This document shows, piece after piece, positions 17,972 to 27,239 of a DNA stretch of 64,000 nt. Source of the stretch: Bacteroides sp. GM023 (GTDB lineage: Bacteria; Bacteroidota; Bacteroidia; Bacteroidales; Bacteroidaceae). The DNA is taken from contig NZ_JAAXGE010000002.1 of the NCBI RefSeq assembly GCF_014750685.1, forward strand, positions 868,001-932,000. Direction: 5' to 3'. A model generated the notes under the pieces. That model did not search any database. It was not told where the DNA came from and saw nothing but the letters and a program-made list of their open reading frames with translations. A program made the translations under genes and the position numbers. Numbering within the stretch: position 1 is the stretch's first letter; every line of letters starts with the position of its first letter.

Positions 17972-18913
17972 TTATCGTTGATTAAAAAAGGCACTGACAG
18001 CCTGATTATATTTATTCAGACTTGTACTTTTATGAATCGCTTTTAATAATTTTTTATCAGCATTGGGCAATAAATACTCCCAAAAGGTTTTCATCTTGTT
18101 TAAAAGTTGCGCGTCGCCTCCTTGAAGCTGCTCTGCATACTGCGTGTATACGCTTTTGTGCATGGAATGTAATTTTTCCACCATTTCATCGAACTCGAAA
18201 ACACGACCTTGTCTATGCTCTGCAGCTAATGCAGGGTTGGCAAGCAACCCGCGTCCTATCATAATTCCGGCCAGTGTAGGGAATTTATCCTGAATCCGTT
18301 GAATATCCTCCAGATTGTTTATATCTCCGTTGTAAATAATCGGGTGCTTGCAGGCATCTTGAAAAGCAGCGAATCCTTTCAAGTCTACTTCACCTTTATA
18401 TTGTTGTTTGCCTAAACGGGGATGCATAGTAACCTGTCGCAGTGGTAAGTCATTAATAATAGGAAGCAGTTTGAGACATTCGTCCGAATTTTCCCAGCCC
18501 AATCTCATTTTTATAGAAAAGCTAATCTGCGGATACTTCTGAATCAGGCTGAGCAATGCTTCCACCTCTTCGGGATAAGGCAGGATGCCGGAACCATTGT
18601 GTCGCTTCGCCAAAAGAGGAAAGGGACACCCCAGGTTTATGTCCGCTTCTTCATATCCTTTCTCGATGAAAAGAGACAGGATCGCTTCCGCTTTCTCCGC
18701 TGTCGGCGCTATTAATTGAGGGACGAGATGCGGTACCTGATTGTTTGCCGGTTCGATGCCACGGACATCTCTATGGCGGAAACGGCCTTTCTCAATTCGT
18801 ACGAATGGAGTATAATAAGTATCTATACCGCCGAAACAAGCAGCATGCGCATTGCGGTAAAAAGCTTCTGTGTACCCCTGTAGCGGGGCAAAGTGAATGG
18901 GTAAGTCTTGCAT
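17972..18913 (-). CDS. dus: tRNA-dihydrouridine synthase
   Basis: The 313-residue cytosolic flavoenzyme reduces uridine to dihydrouridine in the D-loop of tRNA using FMN and NADPH. Family motifs are clear: an N-terminal APLQGYTEAFYR, the ADINLGCPFP motif with the conserved cysteine at C96, IKMRLGW near 137, and the FMN-phosphate-binding GIMIGRGLLANP near 220. An alternative upstream frame adds 51 residues without family similarity, would run into the promoter, and is rejected; the start is the ATG at 18913. It is a housekeeping gene lying between the porin and the divergent SusC operon. Which subfamily it belongs to was not resolved. Confidence 0.93.
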   Translation of the reverse strand: MQDLPIHFAPLQGYTEAFYRNAHAACFGGIDTYYTPFVRIEKGRFRHRDVRGIEPANNQVPHLVPQLIAPTAEKAEAILSLFIEKGYEEADINLGCPFPLLAKRHNGSGILPYPEEVEALLSLIQKYPQISFSIKMRLGWENSDECLKLLPIINDLPLRQVTMHPRLGKQQYKGEVDLKGFAAFQDACKHPIIYNGDINNLEDIQRIQDKFPTLAGIMIGRGLLANPALAAEHRQGRVFEFDEMVEKLHSMHKSVYTQYAEQLQGGDAQLLNKMKTFWEYLLPNADKKLLKAIHKSTSLNKYNQAVSAFFNQR

Positions 18914-18928
18914 TACGTTATTTTTGCA

Positions 18929-18936
18929 CAAAGATA
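18929..18936 (-). promoter_or_regulatory. Putative -7 element (TATCTTTG) for dus
   Basis: The minus strand reads TATCTTTG, an exact match to TAnnTTTG, 15 bp before the ATG at 18913. A transcript from it would have a very short leader. It supports the shorter start for dus. Confidence 0.45.
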
Positions 18937-18984
18937 CACCTAATATATTTTTATATGTATGTTTTTGTATCATAATTGAATAAT

Positions 18985-19021
18985 TTTGGCCTGTAAAGTA
19001 GGCTGTGAGTTTATAAATTTG
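18985..19021 (+). promoter_or_regulatory. Putative promoter of the first SusC operon
   Basis: TAAATTTG at 19014-19021 matches TAnnTTTG. TTTG at 18985-18988 is a possible -33 box, with a spacer of 25 nt, somewhat longer than the usual 19-21. Transcription would begin near 19028, about 33 nt before the SusC ATG at 19061. The HTCS at 38890-42945 is the likely activator; its operator could not be defined. Confidence 0.45.
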
Positions 19022-19060
19022 CGCATTGACAAATCTAATTTTAAATGTAAAACGAATAGT

Positions 19061-22000
19061 ATGCAACCCGAATTCCGAATTAATCTTTCATGGAAGAGAG
19101 GTCTCAGTATGTTACTGTTAACCTTATTTTCATTCTCTGTGGCACTGGCCCAAGTACTTGTACGGGGTACAGTTGTTGACCAAACTGGAGAATCGGTGCC
19201 TGGCGCAAGCATCCAGGTCAAAGGAGGCACTCAAGGCACAATCTCAGACCTTGACGGCAAATTCTCACTAAATGTTCCTAACAAGAAATCCATTCTTGTC
19301 ATCTCTTTTATCGGTTATATAACCCAAGAAGTGCCAGTCGATGCATCTAAACCTATGTCTGTTGTGCTGAAAGAAGATACAAAGACACTGGACGAAGTAG
19401 TCATCGTAGGCTATCAGGAAATCAAGAAGAAAGACCTTACCGGTGCTGTGGCAAAAGTCGATATGGAAGGCTTGCTCAAAACACCTACCTCTTCGTTCGA
19501 CCAAACCTTGGGTGGACGTATTGCCGGAGTGAATGTTAGTTCGGGCGAAGGTATGCCGGGCGGAACGATGAACATCGTAATCCGTGGTAACAACTCTTTG
19601 ACACAGGACAACTCACCATTGTATGTCATTGATGGTTTCCCGGTGGAAGACCCTGCTATCGCAGCTACTATTAGCACTTCGGATGCCGAATCTGTTGAAG
19701 TATTGAAAGATGCTTCGGCTACTGCCATTTATGGTGCACGTGGTGCCAATGGTGTCGTTATTATCACCACTAAGAAAGGTAAGGTAGGAAAACCGCAACT
19801 GAAGTATGACGGAAGTTTCGGTGTGCAAAAAGTAACCAATACGATTCCGATGCTGGATGCATATGAGTTTGTGAAGTTGCAAAACGAAATGTTTCCGGCA
19901 GATACACAAAAGAATTATCTCATCGAGCATCAAGGCAAGCAGTGGACATTAGATGATTATCGTGGTGTTCCGCAGTATGACTGGCAAGACGAAATATTCC
20001 GTACTGCCTGGCAGCAGAGCCATAACGTAAGTTTGATGGGAGGTACGGAAGGCGTTCGCTATAATGCTTCGGCTTCTTATTTCGACCAAGATGGTATCGT
20101 CCTGAACTCAAACTATAAGCGTTTCCAGACACGTATGAATACAGTGGTTCGCCGTGGTAAACTGAATATGAGTATAACTGCCAACTATTCACGTGCTATT
20201 CAGACAGGTAGTTCTACCTCTCTATATTCTTCCAGCGGTATGAACAACTTGTTCTATAGTGTATGGGGATATCGCCCGGTTACAGAGCCAGATGTTCCAT
20301 TGAATACATTGATGGACAATGCACTCGACTCTTCCGTAGAGCCGACTAATGATTATCGTTTCAACCCGATTATGTCATTGAAGAATGAGTATCGCAAGAA
20401 CTACACCAATAATCTTCAGTTGAACGGTTTCGTAGAATACGAGTTTATAAAAGGTTTGAAACTAAAAGTTTCAGGCGGTTATACTTACGATGCCCGTAAC
20501 AATGATACATTCAATAATTCAAAGACACGTTATGGTAGCCCGATTTCTACAGATAAAGTCAATGCGCAGGTTGTTCGTAACCAACGTCTGACGTGGTTGA
20601 ATGAAAACGTCCTGACCTATCAGGCTAATATAAAGAAGAAACACTTCTTTAATTCATTGCTTGGTATCACTTTCCAAAACTCTGATTACGAGTACTACTC
20701 TTTCAAGACTACCAATATTCCGAATGAATCTATGGGAATGGCCGGTATGAGTGAAGGTATTCCGAGTACTACCAGTTCCGAGAAGTCATCGTGGGCTATG
20801 ATGTCTTACTTAGGCCGTGTGAACTATAACTATCTGTCTAAATACTACGCAACAGCATCATTCCGTGCCGATGGTTCTTCCAAATTCGCTAAAAAGAATC
20901 GGTATGGTTTCTTCCCTTCGGCTTCTTTAGCCTGGAACTTTAGTGAAGAGAACTTCATGCGAGATTTCAAATCTGTTGTTTCCAATGGTAAGTTGCGTGC
21001 CAGCTGGGGTTTGACAGGTAACAACCGTGTAGGTGAATATGAAGCTTATGCATTGCTGCGAATGCTGAAAGCATCTTCAAATAATATTCCGTCAGGAGTT
21101 TATCCGTTTGAAAACAATCAGAACAGTATCGGTATGGTACCTATCGCCTTGTCAAATAAAGATTTGAAATGGGAAACGACCGAACAATGGAATGTTGGTT
21201 TGGACTTAGGCTTTTTCGACGAACGTATCAGTGTGAATGTTGACTGGTATATGAAAACAACCCGTGATTTGCTTTTGGATGCGGACATGTCTTATACAAC
21301 AGGTTTCAAGAGTGCAATGAAGAATGTGGGTAAGGTACGTAACTCTGGTGTGGAATTTACCTTGAATACGATAAACTACAATAAGAACGGCTTCAAATGG
21401 AGTACCAACTTCAATATCGCATTCAATAAGAATAAGGTATTGGAACTTGCCGAAGGTCAGAAATCCTTGTTGACTTCTGCTTACTTTGACCAGGCATACA
21501 ATACACAACCTACATATATTGCAAAGAAAGGCTATTCGATGGGTATGATGTATGGTTATCAATATGAAGGAACTTACAAGTATGAGGACTTCTATAAATC
21601 AGGTGATACATATGTATTACGTCCGGGTGTTCCTTACTACTCCAGTGAGAGCAATACACAACCCGGTATGCCTAAATATAAAGATTTGAACGGCGATGGT
21701 GTCATAGATTCCAATGACCGTACTATGATCGGGCGTGGCCTGCCTATTCATACAGGTGGTTTCACCAATGATTTTGAATACAAAGGCTTCGATTTGAGTA
21801 TCTTCTTCCAGTGGTCTTATGGAAATGATATCTTGAATGCTAACCGTTTATTCTTCGAAAACGTCAATAATTCGCGTAACCTGAATCAGTATGCGACTTA
21901 TGCTAATCGCTGGACACCGGAGAATCCGTATAGCGACATTCCGGTTGCCAAGAACTCCAGTTCTAACAAGGTGGTATCTTCACGTGTTATCGAAGATGGT

Positions 22001-22240
22001 TCTTTCCTTCGCTTAAAGACGCTGAGTATCGGCTATACTCTGCCCAAGAAGGTGATTAAAAAGTGGGGAATCTCGAATGCCCGTGTTTATGTGGCAGGAC
22101 AGAACCTTTGGACAATTTCCGGTTATTCCGGTTATGACCCTGAAGTTTCTATCCGTAACAGCGCCTTGACACCGGGACTTGACTATTCCGCTTATCCGAG
22201 AGCTTATGCAGTCAACTTCGGAGTTAATTTAGGATTTTAA
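19061..22240 (+). CDS. SusC-like TonB-dependent outer-membrane glycan transporter (glycosaminoglycan-type locus)
   Basis: The 1059-residue protein imports oligosaccharides through the outer membrane, driven by TonB. After the signal peptide (cleavage near VALAQ) comes a carboxypeptidase-like regulatory domain (VRGTVVDQTGESVPGASIQV to about residue 110) with the typical DLDGKFSL and ISFIGY. The plug follows, opening with DEVVIVGYQEIKKKDLTGAV and including YVIDGFPVEDP and YGARGANGVVIITTKKG. The rest is a 22-strand barrel ending in NFGVNLGF. The ATG at 19061 is chosen because the 25 extra codons of the longer frame would include the promoter. The SusD partner begins 34 bp downstream. Later operon genes encode lyases and a fucosidase, so the cargo is probably an unsaturated or fucosylated sulfated oligosaccharide; that is inferred. 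Confidence 0.93.
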   Translation: MQPEFRINLSWKRGLSMLLLTLFSFSVALAQVLVRGTVVDQTGESVPGASIQVKGGTQGTISDLDGKFSLNVPNKKSILVISFIGYITQEVPVDASKPMSVVLKEDTKTLDEVVIVGYQEIKKKDLTGAVAKVDMEGLLKTPTSSFDQTLGGRIAGVNVSSGEGMPGGTMNIVIRGNNSLTQDNSPLYVIDGFPVEDPAIAATISTSDAESVEVLKDASATAIYGARGANGVVIITTKKGKVGKPQLKYDGSFGVQKVTNTIPMLDAYEFVKLQNEMFPADTQKNYLIEHQGKQWTLDDYRGVPQYDWQDEIFRTAWQQSHNVSLMGGTEGVRYNASASYFDQDGIVLNSNYKRFQTRMNTVVRRGKLNMSITANYSRAIQTGSSTSLYSSSGMNNLFYSVWGYRPVTEPDVPLNTLMDNALDSSVEPTNDYRFNPIMSLKNEYRKNYTNNLQLNGFVEYEFIKGLKLKVSGGYTYDARNNDTFNNSKTRYGSPISTDKVNAQVVRNQRLTWLNENVLTYQANIKKKHFFNSLLGITFQNSDYEYYSFKTTNIPNESMGMAGMSEGIPSTTSSEKSSWAMMSYLGRVNYNYLSKYYATASFRADGSSKFAKKNRYGFFPSASLAWNFSEENFMRDFKSVVSNGKLRASWGLTGNNRVGEYEAYALLRMLKASSNNIPSGVYPFENNQNSIGMVPIALSNKDLKWETTEQWNVGLDLGFFDERISVNVDWYMKTTRDLLLDADMSYTTGFKSAMKNVGKVRNSGVEFTLNTINYNKNGFKWSTNFNIAFNKNKVLELAEGQKSLLTSAYFDQAYNTQPTYIAKKGYSMGMMYGYQYEGTYKYEDFYKSGDTYVLRPGVPYYSSESNTQPGMPKYKDLNGDGVIDSNDRTMIGRGLPIHTGGFTNDFEYKGFDLSIFFQWSYGNDILNANRLFFENVNNSRNLNQYATYANRWTPENPYSDIPVAKNSSSNKVVSSRVIEDGSFLRLKTLSIGYTLPKKVIKKWGISNARVYVAGQNLWTISGYSGYDPEVSIRNSALTPGLDYSAYPRAYAVNFGVNLGF

Positions 22241-22274
22241 TATTATTTGAAATAATAGATATAAAGAAGAATTT

Positions 22275-24086
22275 ATGAAAACGATAAAAATAGCATTCCT
22301 TTCTTTTGTAGCTGCATGTACAATGGCGTCGTGTGACTTTTTGGAAAAGGAACCATATAAGATTGTTCCGGAAAACTATTTCCAGAATGAAACGGAGGCT
22401 CAGAACTTTCTGACCGGAGCTTATGCGAACTTAGCGCAATCTACTTTCTATGGTGGCGATTATATGGTTCTCGTAGGAGGTGACGACTTGGAATTCTACG
22501 GCGGATCTACCGGACGTATTTCCAATACAGGATTAATCTGTAATAATACGACAACCAGTGACGCGGCTGTCACACAATTCTGGGCTAATTTATACAATGG
22601 TATCGAGCGTACTAACATGTTTCTTGAAGAAATAGATAAAGTGCCGGGGATAAGTGCTGAGAAATGTGCGCAGTATAAATCGGAAGCGCGTTTCCTGCGT
22701 GCATTCTACTATTTTAACCTGGTGCAATGCTGGGGAGATGTTCCTTTGAAACTGGAATCTACTTATTCGTCAGGCACGGTAACCAATAAAGATATTGCCC
22801 GTACCGACAAGAATGTGATTTATAAGTTTATTGTGAAAGAAATGGAAGAAGCCGCTGATGAGGGGCTGCTTTCTGCCAATGAATTGGGTTATAAGCCCAG
22901 TCGCATTTCGCAGTCGGCTGCATGGGGAATCCTGGCACGTGTTTATCTGTTTTGGGCAGGCGAACATTATCGTGACGGCAAACCTGCATCTGCCGAAACG
23001 AACTCTTATTTCGAACGTGCCAGCTTCTTCGGACAGAAAGTAATGGCGGAAGGACATGACCTTGCTGATGATTATTGGGATACATTCATTGATATGTGCT
23101 CGAACAAATACAATACAACCGGTTCTAATGAAAGCATTTGGGAAGTTGAGTTTGCCGGTGACGGTACGGGAGATGTACGTTCGGAAGGTCGTATCGGAAA
23201 TACGATTGGACTTCAATGTTCGGACTTCTCTTCTCAATCCGCTCTGGTAGGAAAAGCTGACCCGGGATATTCTTACGGATTCCTTTGGGCTACACCGAAA
23301 CTTTATGATTTGTATACCGAGAATGGTGATAAGAAACGTTTCACCTGGAACATAGCACCTTTCACCTATCGTGCGCTGGATGCTGATGCTGACGCAGGTA
23401 TTAAAGGTAAAACCGGAATTGTAGGAAGAACTTTTGAAAACAAGGAATTATATGAATTGGTAACCGGTGCGGGTTGGTATGGAGAAAAATCTTATGATTA
23501 TGATGGCCCGGATGAAGGTAAGGAATTTGCCAATAAGACAAGCCAAAGAGGAGATGTTTATAAGAAAGCGGTTGCCGCAGACAAGGTAAGAAAAGACTTA
23601 TGCTGCGCAAAATTCCGTCGTGAGTATGAACCTGCTACCAAGAGAAATAAGAATCTTACCTCTATCAACTTCCCGATCCTTCGCTATTCGGACGTATTGT
23701 TGATGGTGGCAGAAGCAGAAAATGAATATCAGGGCTATCCGACAGATTTGGCTAAACGTTGCCTGAAGGAAGTACGCGACCGTGCAGGAATCACAGATCA
23801 TACAGGTTCTCTTAATTCGCAGGTTGCTTTCCGCAACGCGATAAAAGATGAACGTGCCATGGAACTGTGCTTTGAATATACCCGTCGTTTCGACTTGATT
23901 CGTTGGGGAGAGTTTGTAGAGAAGATGAATGAACAAGTTGACCTGGCACTGAGTGGCACACATTGGAACCAGGGTTCTCAGGCAGCGCCATTCTACCGCG
24001 TGACTTCCGCTTATCAGTATTTCCCCATTCCGGATGCTGAAAAAGCTGTGAATAAACTGATTACAGATAATAACCCGGGTTGGTAA
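22275..24086 (+). CDS. SusD-like surface glycan-binding lipoprotein (RagB/SusD family)
   Basis: The 603-residue lipoprotein (lipobox TMASC, Cys20) forms the lid of the SusC transporter and captures glycan at the surface. SusD hallmarks are present: FLEKEPYKIVPENYF after the lipid site, NFLTGAYANL, RFLRAFYYFNLVQCWGDVPL in the TPR core, and PILRYSDVLLMVAEAENE with RAMELCFEYTRRFDLIRWGE near the C-terminus. It ends with the common YFPIPDAEKAVN segment. It starts 34 bp after SusC and precedes a DUF5017-like binding protein by 42 bp, the normal order for these operons. At 603 residues it is of usual to slightly large size. Ligand specificity cannot be read from sequence. Confidence 0.93.
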   Translation: MKTIKIAFLSFVAACTMASCDFLEKEPYKIVPENYFQNETEAQNFLTGAYANLAQSTFYGGDYMVLVGGDDLEFYGGSTGRISNTGLICNNTTTSDAAVTQFWANLYNGIERTNMFLEEIDKVPGISAEKCAQYKSEARFLRAFYYFNLVQCWGDVPLKLESTYSSGTVTNKDIARTDKNVIYKFIVKEMEEAADEGLLSANELGYKPSRISQSAAWGILARVYLFWAGEHYRDGKPASAETNSYFERASFFGQKVMAEGHDLADDYWDTFIDMCSNKYNTTGSNESIWEVEFAGDGTGDVRSEGRIGNTIGLQCSDFSSQSALVGKADPGYSYGFLWATPKLYDLYTENGDKKRFTWNIAPFTYRALDADADAGIKGKTGIVGRTFENKELYELVTGAGWYGEKSYDYDGPDEGKEFANKTSQRGDVYKKAVAADKVRKDLCCAKFRREYEPATKRNKNLTSINFPILRYSDVLLMVAEAENEYQGYPTDLAKRCLKEVRDRAGITDHTGSLNSQVAFRNAIKDERAMELCFEYTRRFDLIRWGEFVEKMNEQVDLALSGTHWNQGSQAAPFYRVTSAYQYFPIPDAEKAVNKLITDNNPGW

Positions 24087-24128
24087 TCACCTTGAGTCTA
24101 TTAAATTATTAAAGAAAAGAATAGGACG

Positions 24129-25247
24129 ATGAAAACATATAAATTGTTATTAGTAAGCTTGGGAGTTCTTTACTTCACATCTTGTGAGAAAGAACTGGAT
24201 CGAGACTTGACGGATGTCAGCGTAAGTGTGGCAACCAACGAAAATGTAAGATACGAGGGAAATATACTGACTGTAAAAAAAGGAACTCCTGTTGAATTTC
24301 TGCTTCATGGTGATCCTGATTATGTATCTTTTTTCAGTGGTGAACTCGGACATCAATATATTTACCGGGACAGAAAGGAATATTCCGCGGAAGATGTTGA
24401 AACCTGTGAACTGAAGTTCGGGGTTTGGACAGCAACGGGAAATGCAAATTCATGCACGAATCAGTTGGATATACTATATTTGGCGGATGAACAGGAACCC
24501 GGTTCGGAGAATAGCACGGTTTTTCCGGGGATGAGTAAGACTAATTTTGAGGCTGATTCTGTTTTAGTAGAGAAAACTACAGCATGGAAGACCTTTATCC
24601 CACGGACAAAGTTGCCTACTTCAGTATTGGGTAGTGCAGCCAACGCACTGAATTATAGTGAATCGGTGAAAAAGTTTATAGGTAAAAAGCTGACATTGGC
24701 TATTGCATTCAATAAGGACGGGAAAAAGTCATCCGACTTTCCTCCTTACAGTAGCGGCGATCCTATTCCCCAGTCAACATTCAATTTCGTAGGTATGCGT
24801 GTTGAAACTACTTGGAAAAACGGTCGTGTAACAACTGCTTATGCTTCTTCTTTTGGCTTTACTCCTTTAAATATGAAAAATAAGACAGTATTTAAAGAGC
24901 AGGCTGAAATAAACATGCCAAAAGACCGTGAGTATGGCTCTGTTACAACAGGTGTATCGGGTATGTGGAATTTGAGTAGTATAGCAAACGGTAGCTTTGC
25001 TGTCACTGGCGCTGCTACCGGTTTAGACTGGAAATATACCTGGCTTGTTTCTGATTATTTGAACCTGCTTGAATGTCCGTCACCGGATTCGGGAGTGAAG
25101 GTGAAAGATGTTTCTCAGGAATTGAATTCTTACACTTATACTTATAATCAAGTGGGTACGTATACTGCTACATTCCTGATGAATAATTCCAATTATGCGC
25201 ATGCGGCATCCAAGACTTGTGATTTGATTATTAATGTAACAGAATAA
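24129..25247 (+). CDS. DUF5017-like surface glycan-binding lipoprotein
   Basis: The 372-residue lipoprotein (lipobox YFTSC, Cys19) follows SusD and occupies the place where SusE/SusF-like surface glycan-binding proteins lie. The N-terminal third resembles DUF5017: VKKGTPVEFLLHGDPDYVSFFSGELGHQYIY contains the FSGE-G-YxY element usual in that family. The rest is two or three beta-sandwich modules, the last one ending in TYTATFLMNNSNYAH. No catalytic motif was seen. The expected role is to hold polymer at the cell surface for the SusCD pair and the lyases. It is separated from the next lipoprotein gene by only 19 bp, so it belongs firmly to the operon. Confidence 0.8.
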   Translation: MKTYKLLLVSLGVLYFTSCEKELDRDLTDVSVSVATNENVRYEGNILTVKKGTPVEFLLHGDPDYVSFFSGELGHQYIYRDRKEYSAEDVETCELKFGVWTATGNANSCTNQLDILYLADEQEPGSENSTVFPGMSKTNFEADSVLVEKTTAWKTFIPRTKLPTSVLGSAANALNYSESVKKFIGKKLTLAIAFNKDGKKSSDFPPYSSGDPIPQSTFNFVGMRVETTWKNGRVTTAYASSFGFTPLNMKNKTVFKEQAEINMPKDREYGSVTTGVSGMWNLSSIANGSFAVTGAATGLDWKYTWLVSDYLNLLECPSPDSGVKVKDVSQELNSYTYTYNQVGTYTATFLMNNSNYAHAASKTCDLIINVTE

Positions 25248-25266
25248 CTTTAAATACTAATAGATT

Positions 25267-27228
25267 ATGAAGTACATAAAATCGTATATACTTTTCGTCC
25301 TGATGGTTTTTACCGTTATCGGTTGTACGCTGGACGACCTGAAAGACGATATGAACAACCTGAAGGATAGGGTGACGCTTATTGAGGAACAGGTGAAGCT
25401 GTTGAATAATAATTTGGCTGTAATCGGCTATATCCTTGATCCCCAGAATAAGACGGTTAGTAAAGTCGAGACTGTCACAGAGGGCGGAGTCGAAAAATAT
25501 ATTATCACTTTGAGTGACGGTAGACAACTGTCTCTCGTTATTGGTAAAGAAGGAACGGTTAATGAGCCGGAAATAACAATCGGCGAGGATGGCAAATGGT
25601 ACATAAATGGTAATCCTACAGGAATCGTTGCTGTGGGAGAAGACGGTAAGAATGGTGAAGGTTATCCGGAATTTCGTGTAGAGAACGGTAACTGGCAAGT
25701 ACGCTTCGGTGATGGTGCTTGGGCGAATGTTCCCGGTGGCGAAGGTATTGCCGGTGGAAGTTCCCTGGGTGACCAAATCTTTGAATCTGCCGAGGTTGAT
25801 GGCAATAACTTTGTGGTGACTTTAAAAGATGGTAGTATACATACACTTCCTATTGTAGCAACACTGGTTTGTGTTATTGATAAGTCTGCGTTGGATGATG
25901 AAGGCTTTTTGGTTATTAATAAGGGAGAAAGAGTAATTGTTCCTGTTAAGATAGAAGGCGATAATTCACAAGTTACCTGTCCGCAAGGCTGGAGAGCTAC
26001 TTTGAGTAAACTGGATGTGGCGGATGAACAAGGTAACAACTATCAATTATCGATTTTTGCTCCTGCCGCAGATGTTAAGGCATTGACCAGAGCTATGGCT
26101 GATAACACTACGGATGTGACTGTTCAAGTTCAAAAAGGAGCGTTTTGGGCTGTTGATAAGATTAAAGTGAAGAATCCGAAAGATTATAGCAATAATTTGA
26201 ATAAATATGAAGAGGGACTGGTTGTTGCCGTCGGTGGATTGGAAATCAAGAAAGACGTATATGGAGAAGCGACAGAAATTACTTCAGATCAAGCTATATC
26301 GGAAGGAGGAGTCTATTTTGTGTCTACCAATAATGTAACGCTGACTTATGATTTGGGAGCTACAGGAGTAGATAATTTGATTATTATACCAACTACTTCG
26401 GATGTGACTGTAATAAATTTGGCTGTTTCCAAACAAATTTATCTCACTGGAACATTTGTATGCCAAAATGTGACTTTAAATAATACTTCTAATCATTATC
26501 CGCTACGTTTAAATGCGGCTGACGTTAATGTTGTATTTAATAAATGTAATATAAACGGTTTGGTTGCTTCCAATAAAGGTTTAATTATGCCACAAACGGC
26601 CAATACTCATTATTTGAATTATTGTGAAATAACTGACTCGAACATAAGAATTGATGATACAGGTGTTGGGTTGAATCTGATAAACAATATGGATTGCTCC
26701 CGATTAATATTTGAAAATAATATAGTTTATTATTCACAAGCGGTAGGACAGGATCATGCTGATAATCATTTGGCTAATTTTAAACTGTTTGCCGGAGGTA
26801 CGAATAGAACTATTAAAGAAGAATTGATAATAAACTCCAATACGTTTATAGATGTAGAGTCTTCAAGTGGTAGTGGCAGTACAGGAATTGTTTATTGCAA
26901 GGCTATAACAAAACTAACTATTAAAGATAATATCTATTGGTTAACCTATCCGGCTACGACTTTTGTAGGATATGATAAACCTATTACCACAACCGTTATA
27001 CTGAGAACTGCGACTGCTATGTCTAATGCTGTCGGTATGAATAATTATGGATATACCGGGAATTCGGAGATGAACTTGAAGATGTCTTTTGCTGCTTTAC
27101 CAGAGGGTATACAAGAACTAGATAAAGTTGAAGGATTATTCGATATAGCTAACTCATCTACTTTTGACAAGTCAACAGGTGTCTTTATACCTAAAGATGG
27201 TTATACTCAATATGGTGCACAACGCTAA
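25267..27228 (+). CDS. Coiled-coil/DUF4988-like surface lipoprotein with C-terminal beta-helix, first of three paralogues
   Basis: The 653-residue lipoprotein (lipobox TVIGC, Cys20) has three parts. Residues 22-52 form a heptad-like coiled coil (LKDDMNNLKDRVTLIEEQ). Residues 55-170 are a DUF4988-like module with repeated G-E-D-G-x-W and G-N-W strands. After a linker and an Ig-like domain (about 195-310), residues 330-640 are short beta-strands rich in Asn, Val and Ile (CQNVTLNNTSN, LIFENNIVYY), as in a right-handed parallel beta-helix of the DUF4957/pectate-lyase-like class. No lyase signature is certain, so it may be a binding protein or a lyase. The beta-helix coding region is visibly more A+T-rich than SusC or SusD. 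It forms a paralogous set with the next two genes and sits 11 bp from the second. Confidence 0.7.
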   Translation: MKYIKSYILFVLMVFTVIGCTLDDLKDDMNNLKDRVTLIEEQVKLLNNNLAVIGYILDPQNKTVSKVETVTEGGVEKYIITLSDGRQLSLVIGKEGTVNEPEITIGEDGKWYINGNPTGIVAVGEDGKNGEGYPEFRVENGNWQVRFGDGAWANVPGGEGIAGGSSLGDQIFESAEVDGNNFVVTLKDGSIHTLPIVATLVCVIDKSALDDEGFLVINKGERVIVPVKIEGDNSQVTCPQGWRATLSKLDVADEQGNNYQLSIFAPAADVKALTRAMADNTTDVTVQVQKGAFWAVDKIKVKNPKDYSNNLNKYEEGLVVAVGGLEIKKDVYGEATEITSDQAISEGGVYFVSTNNVTLTYDLGATGVDNLIIIPTTSDVTVINLAVSKQIYLTGTFVCQNVTLNNTSNHYPLRLNAADVNVVFNKCNINGLVASNKGLIMPQTANTHYLNYCEITDSNIRIDDTGVGLNLINNMDCSRLIFENNIVYYSQAVGQDHADNHLANFKLFAGGTNRTIKEELIINSNTFIDVESSSGSGSTGIVYCKAITKLTIKDNIYWLTYPATTFVGYDKPITTTVILRTATAMSNAVGMNNYGYTGNSEMNLKMSFAALPEGIQELDKVEGLFDIANSSTFDKSTGVFIPKDGYTQYGAQR

Positions 27229-27239
27229 AACTTAGAATT

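Noticed and set aside
18986..19060. Upstream extension of SusC by 25 codons
   Set aside because: The region contains the likely promoter, and the signal peptide fits the ATG at 19061.
18914..19066. Upstream extension of dus by 51 codons
   Set aside because: The extra residues have no family similarity and would cover the divergent promoters; the ATG at 18913 begins at the conserved domain.
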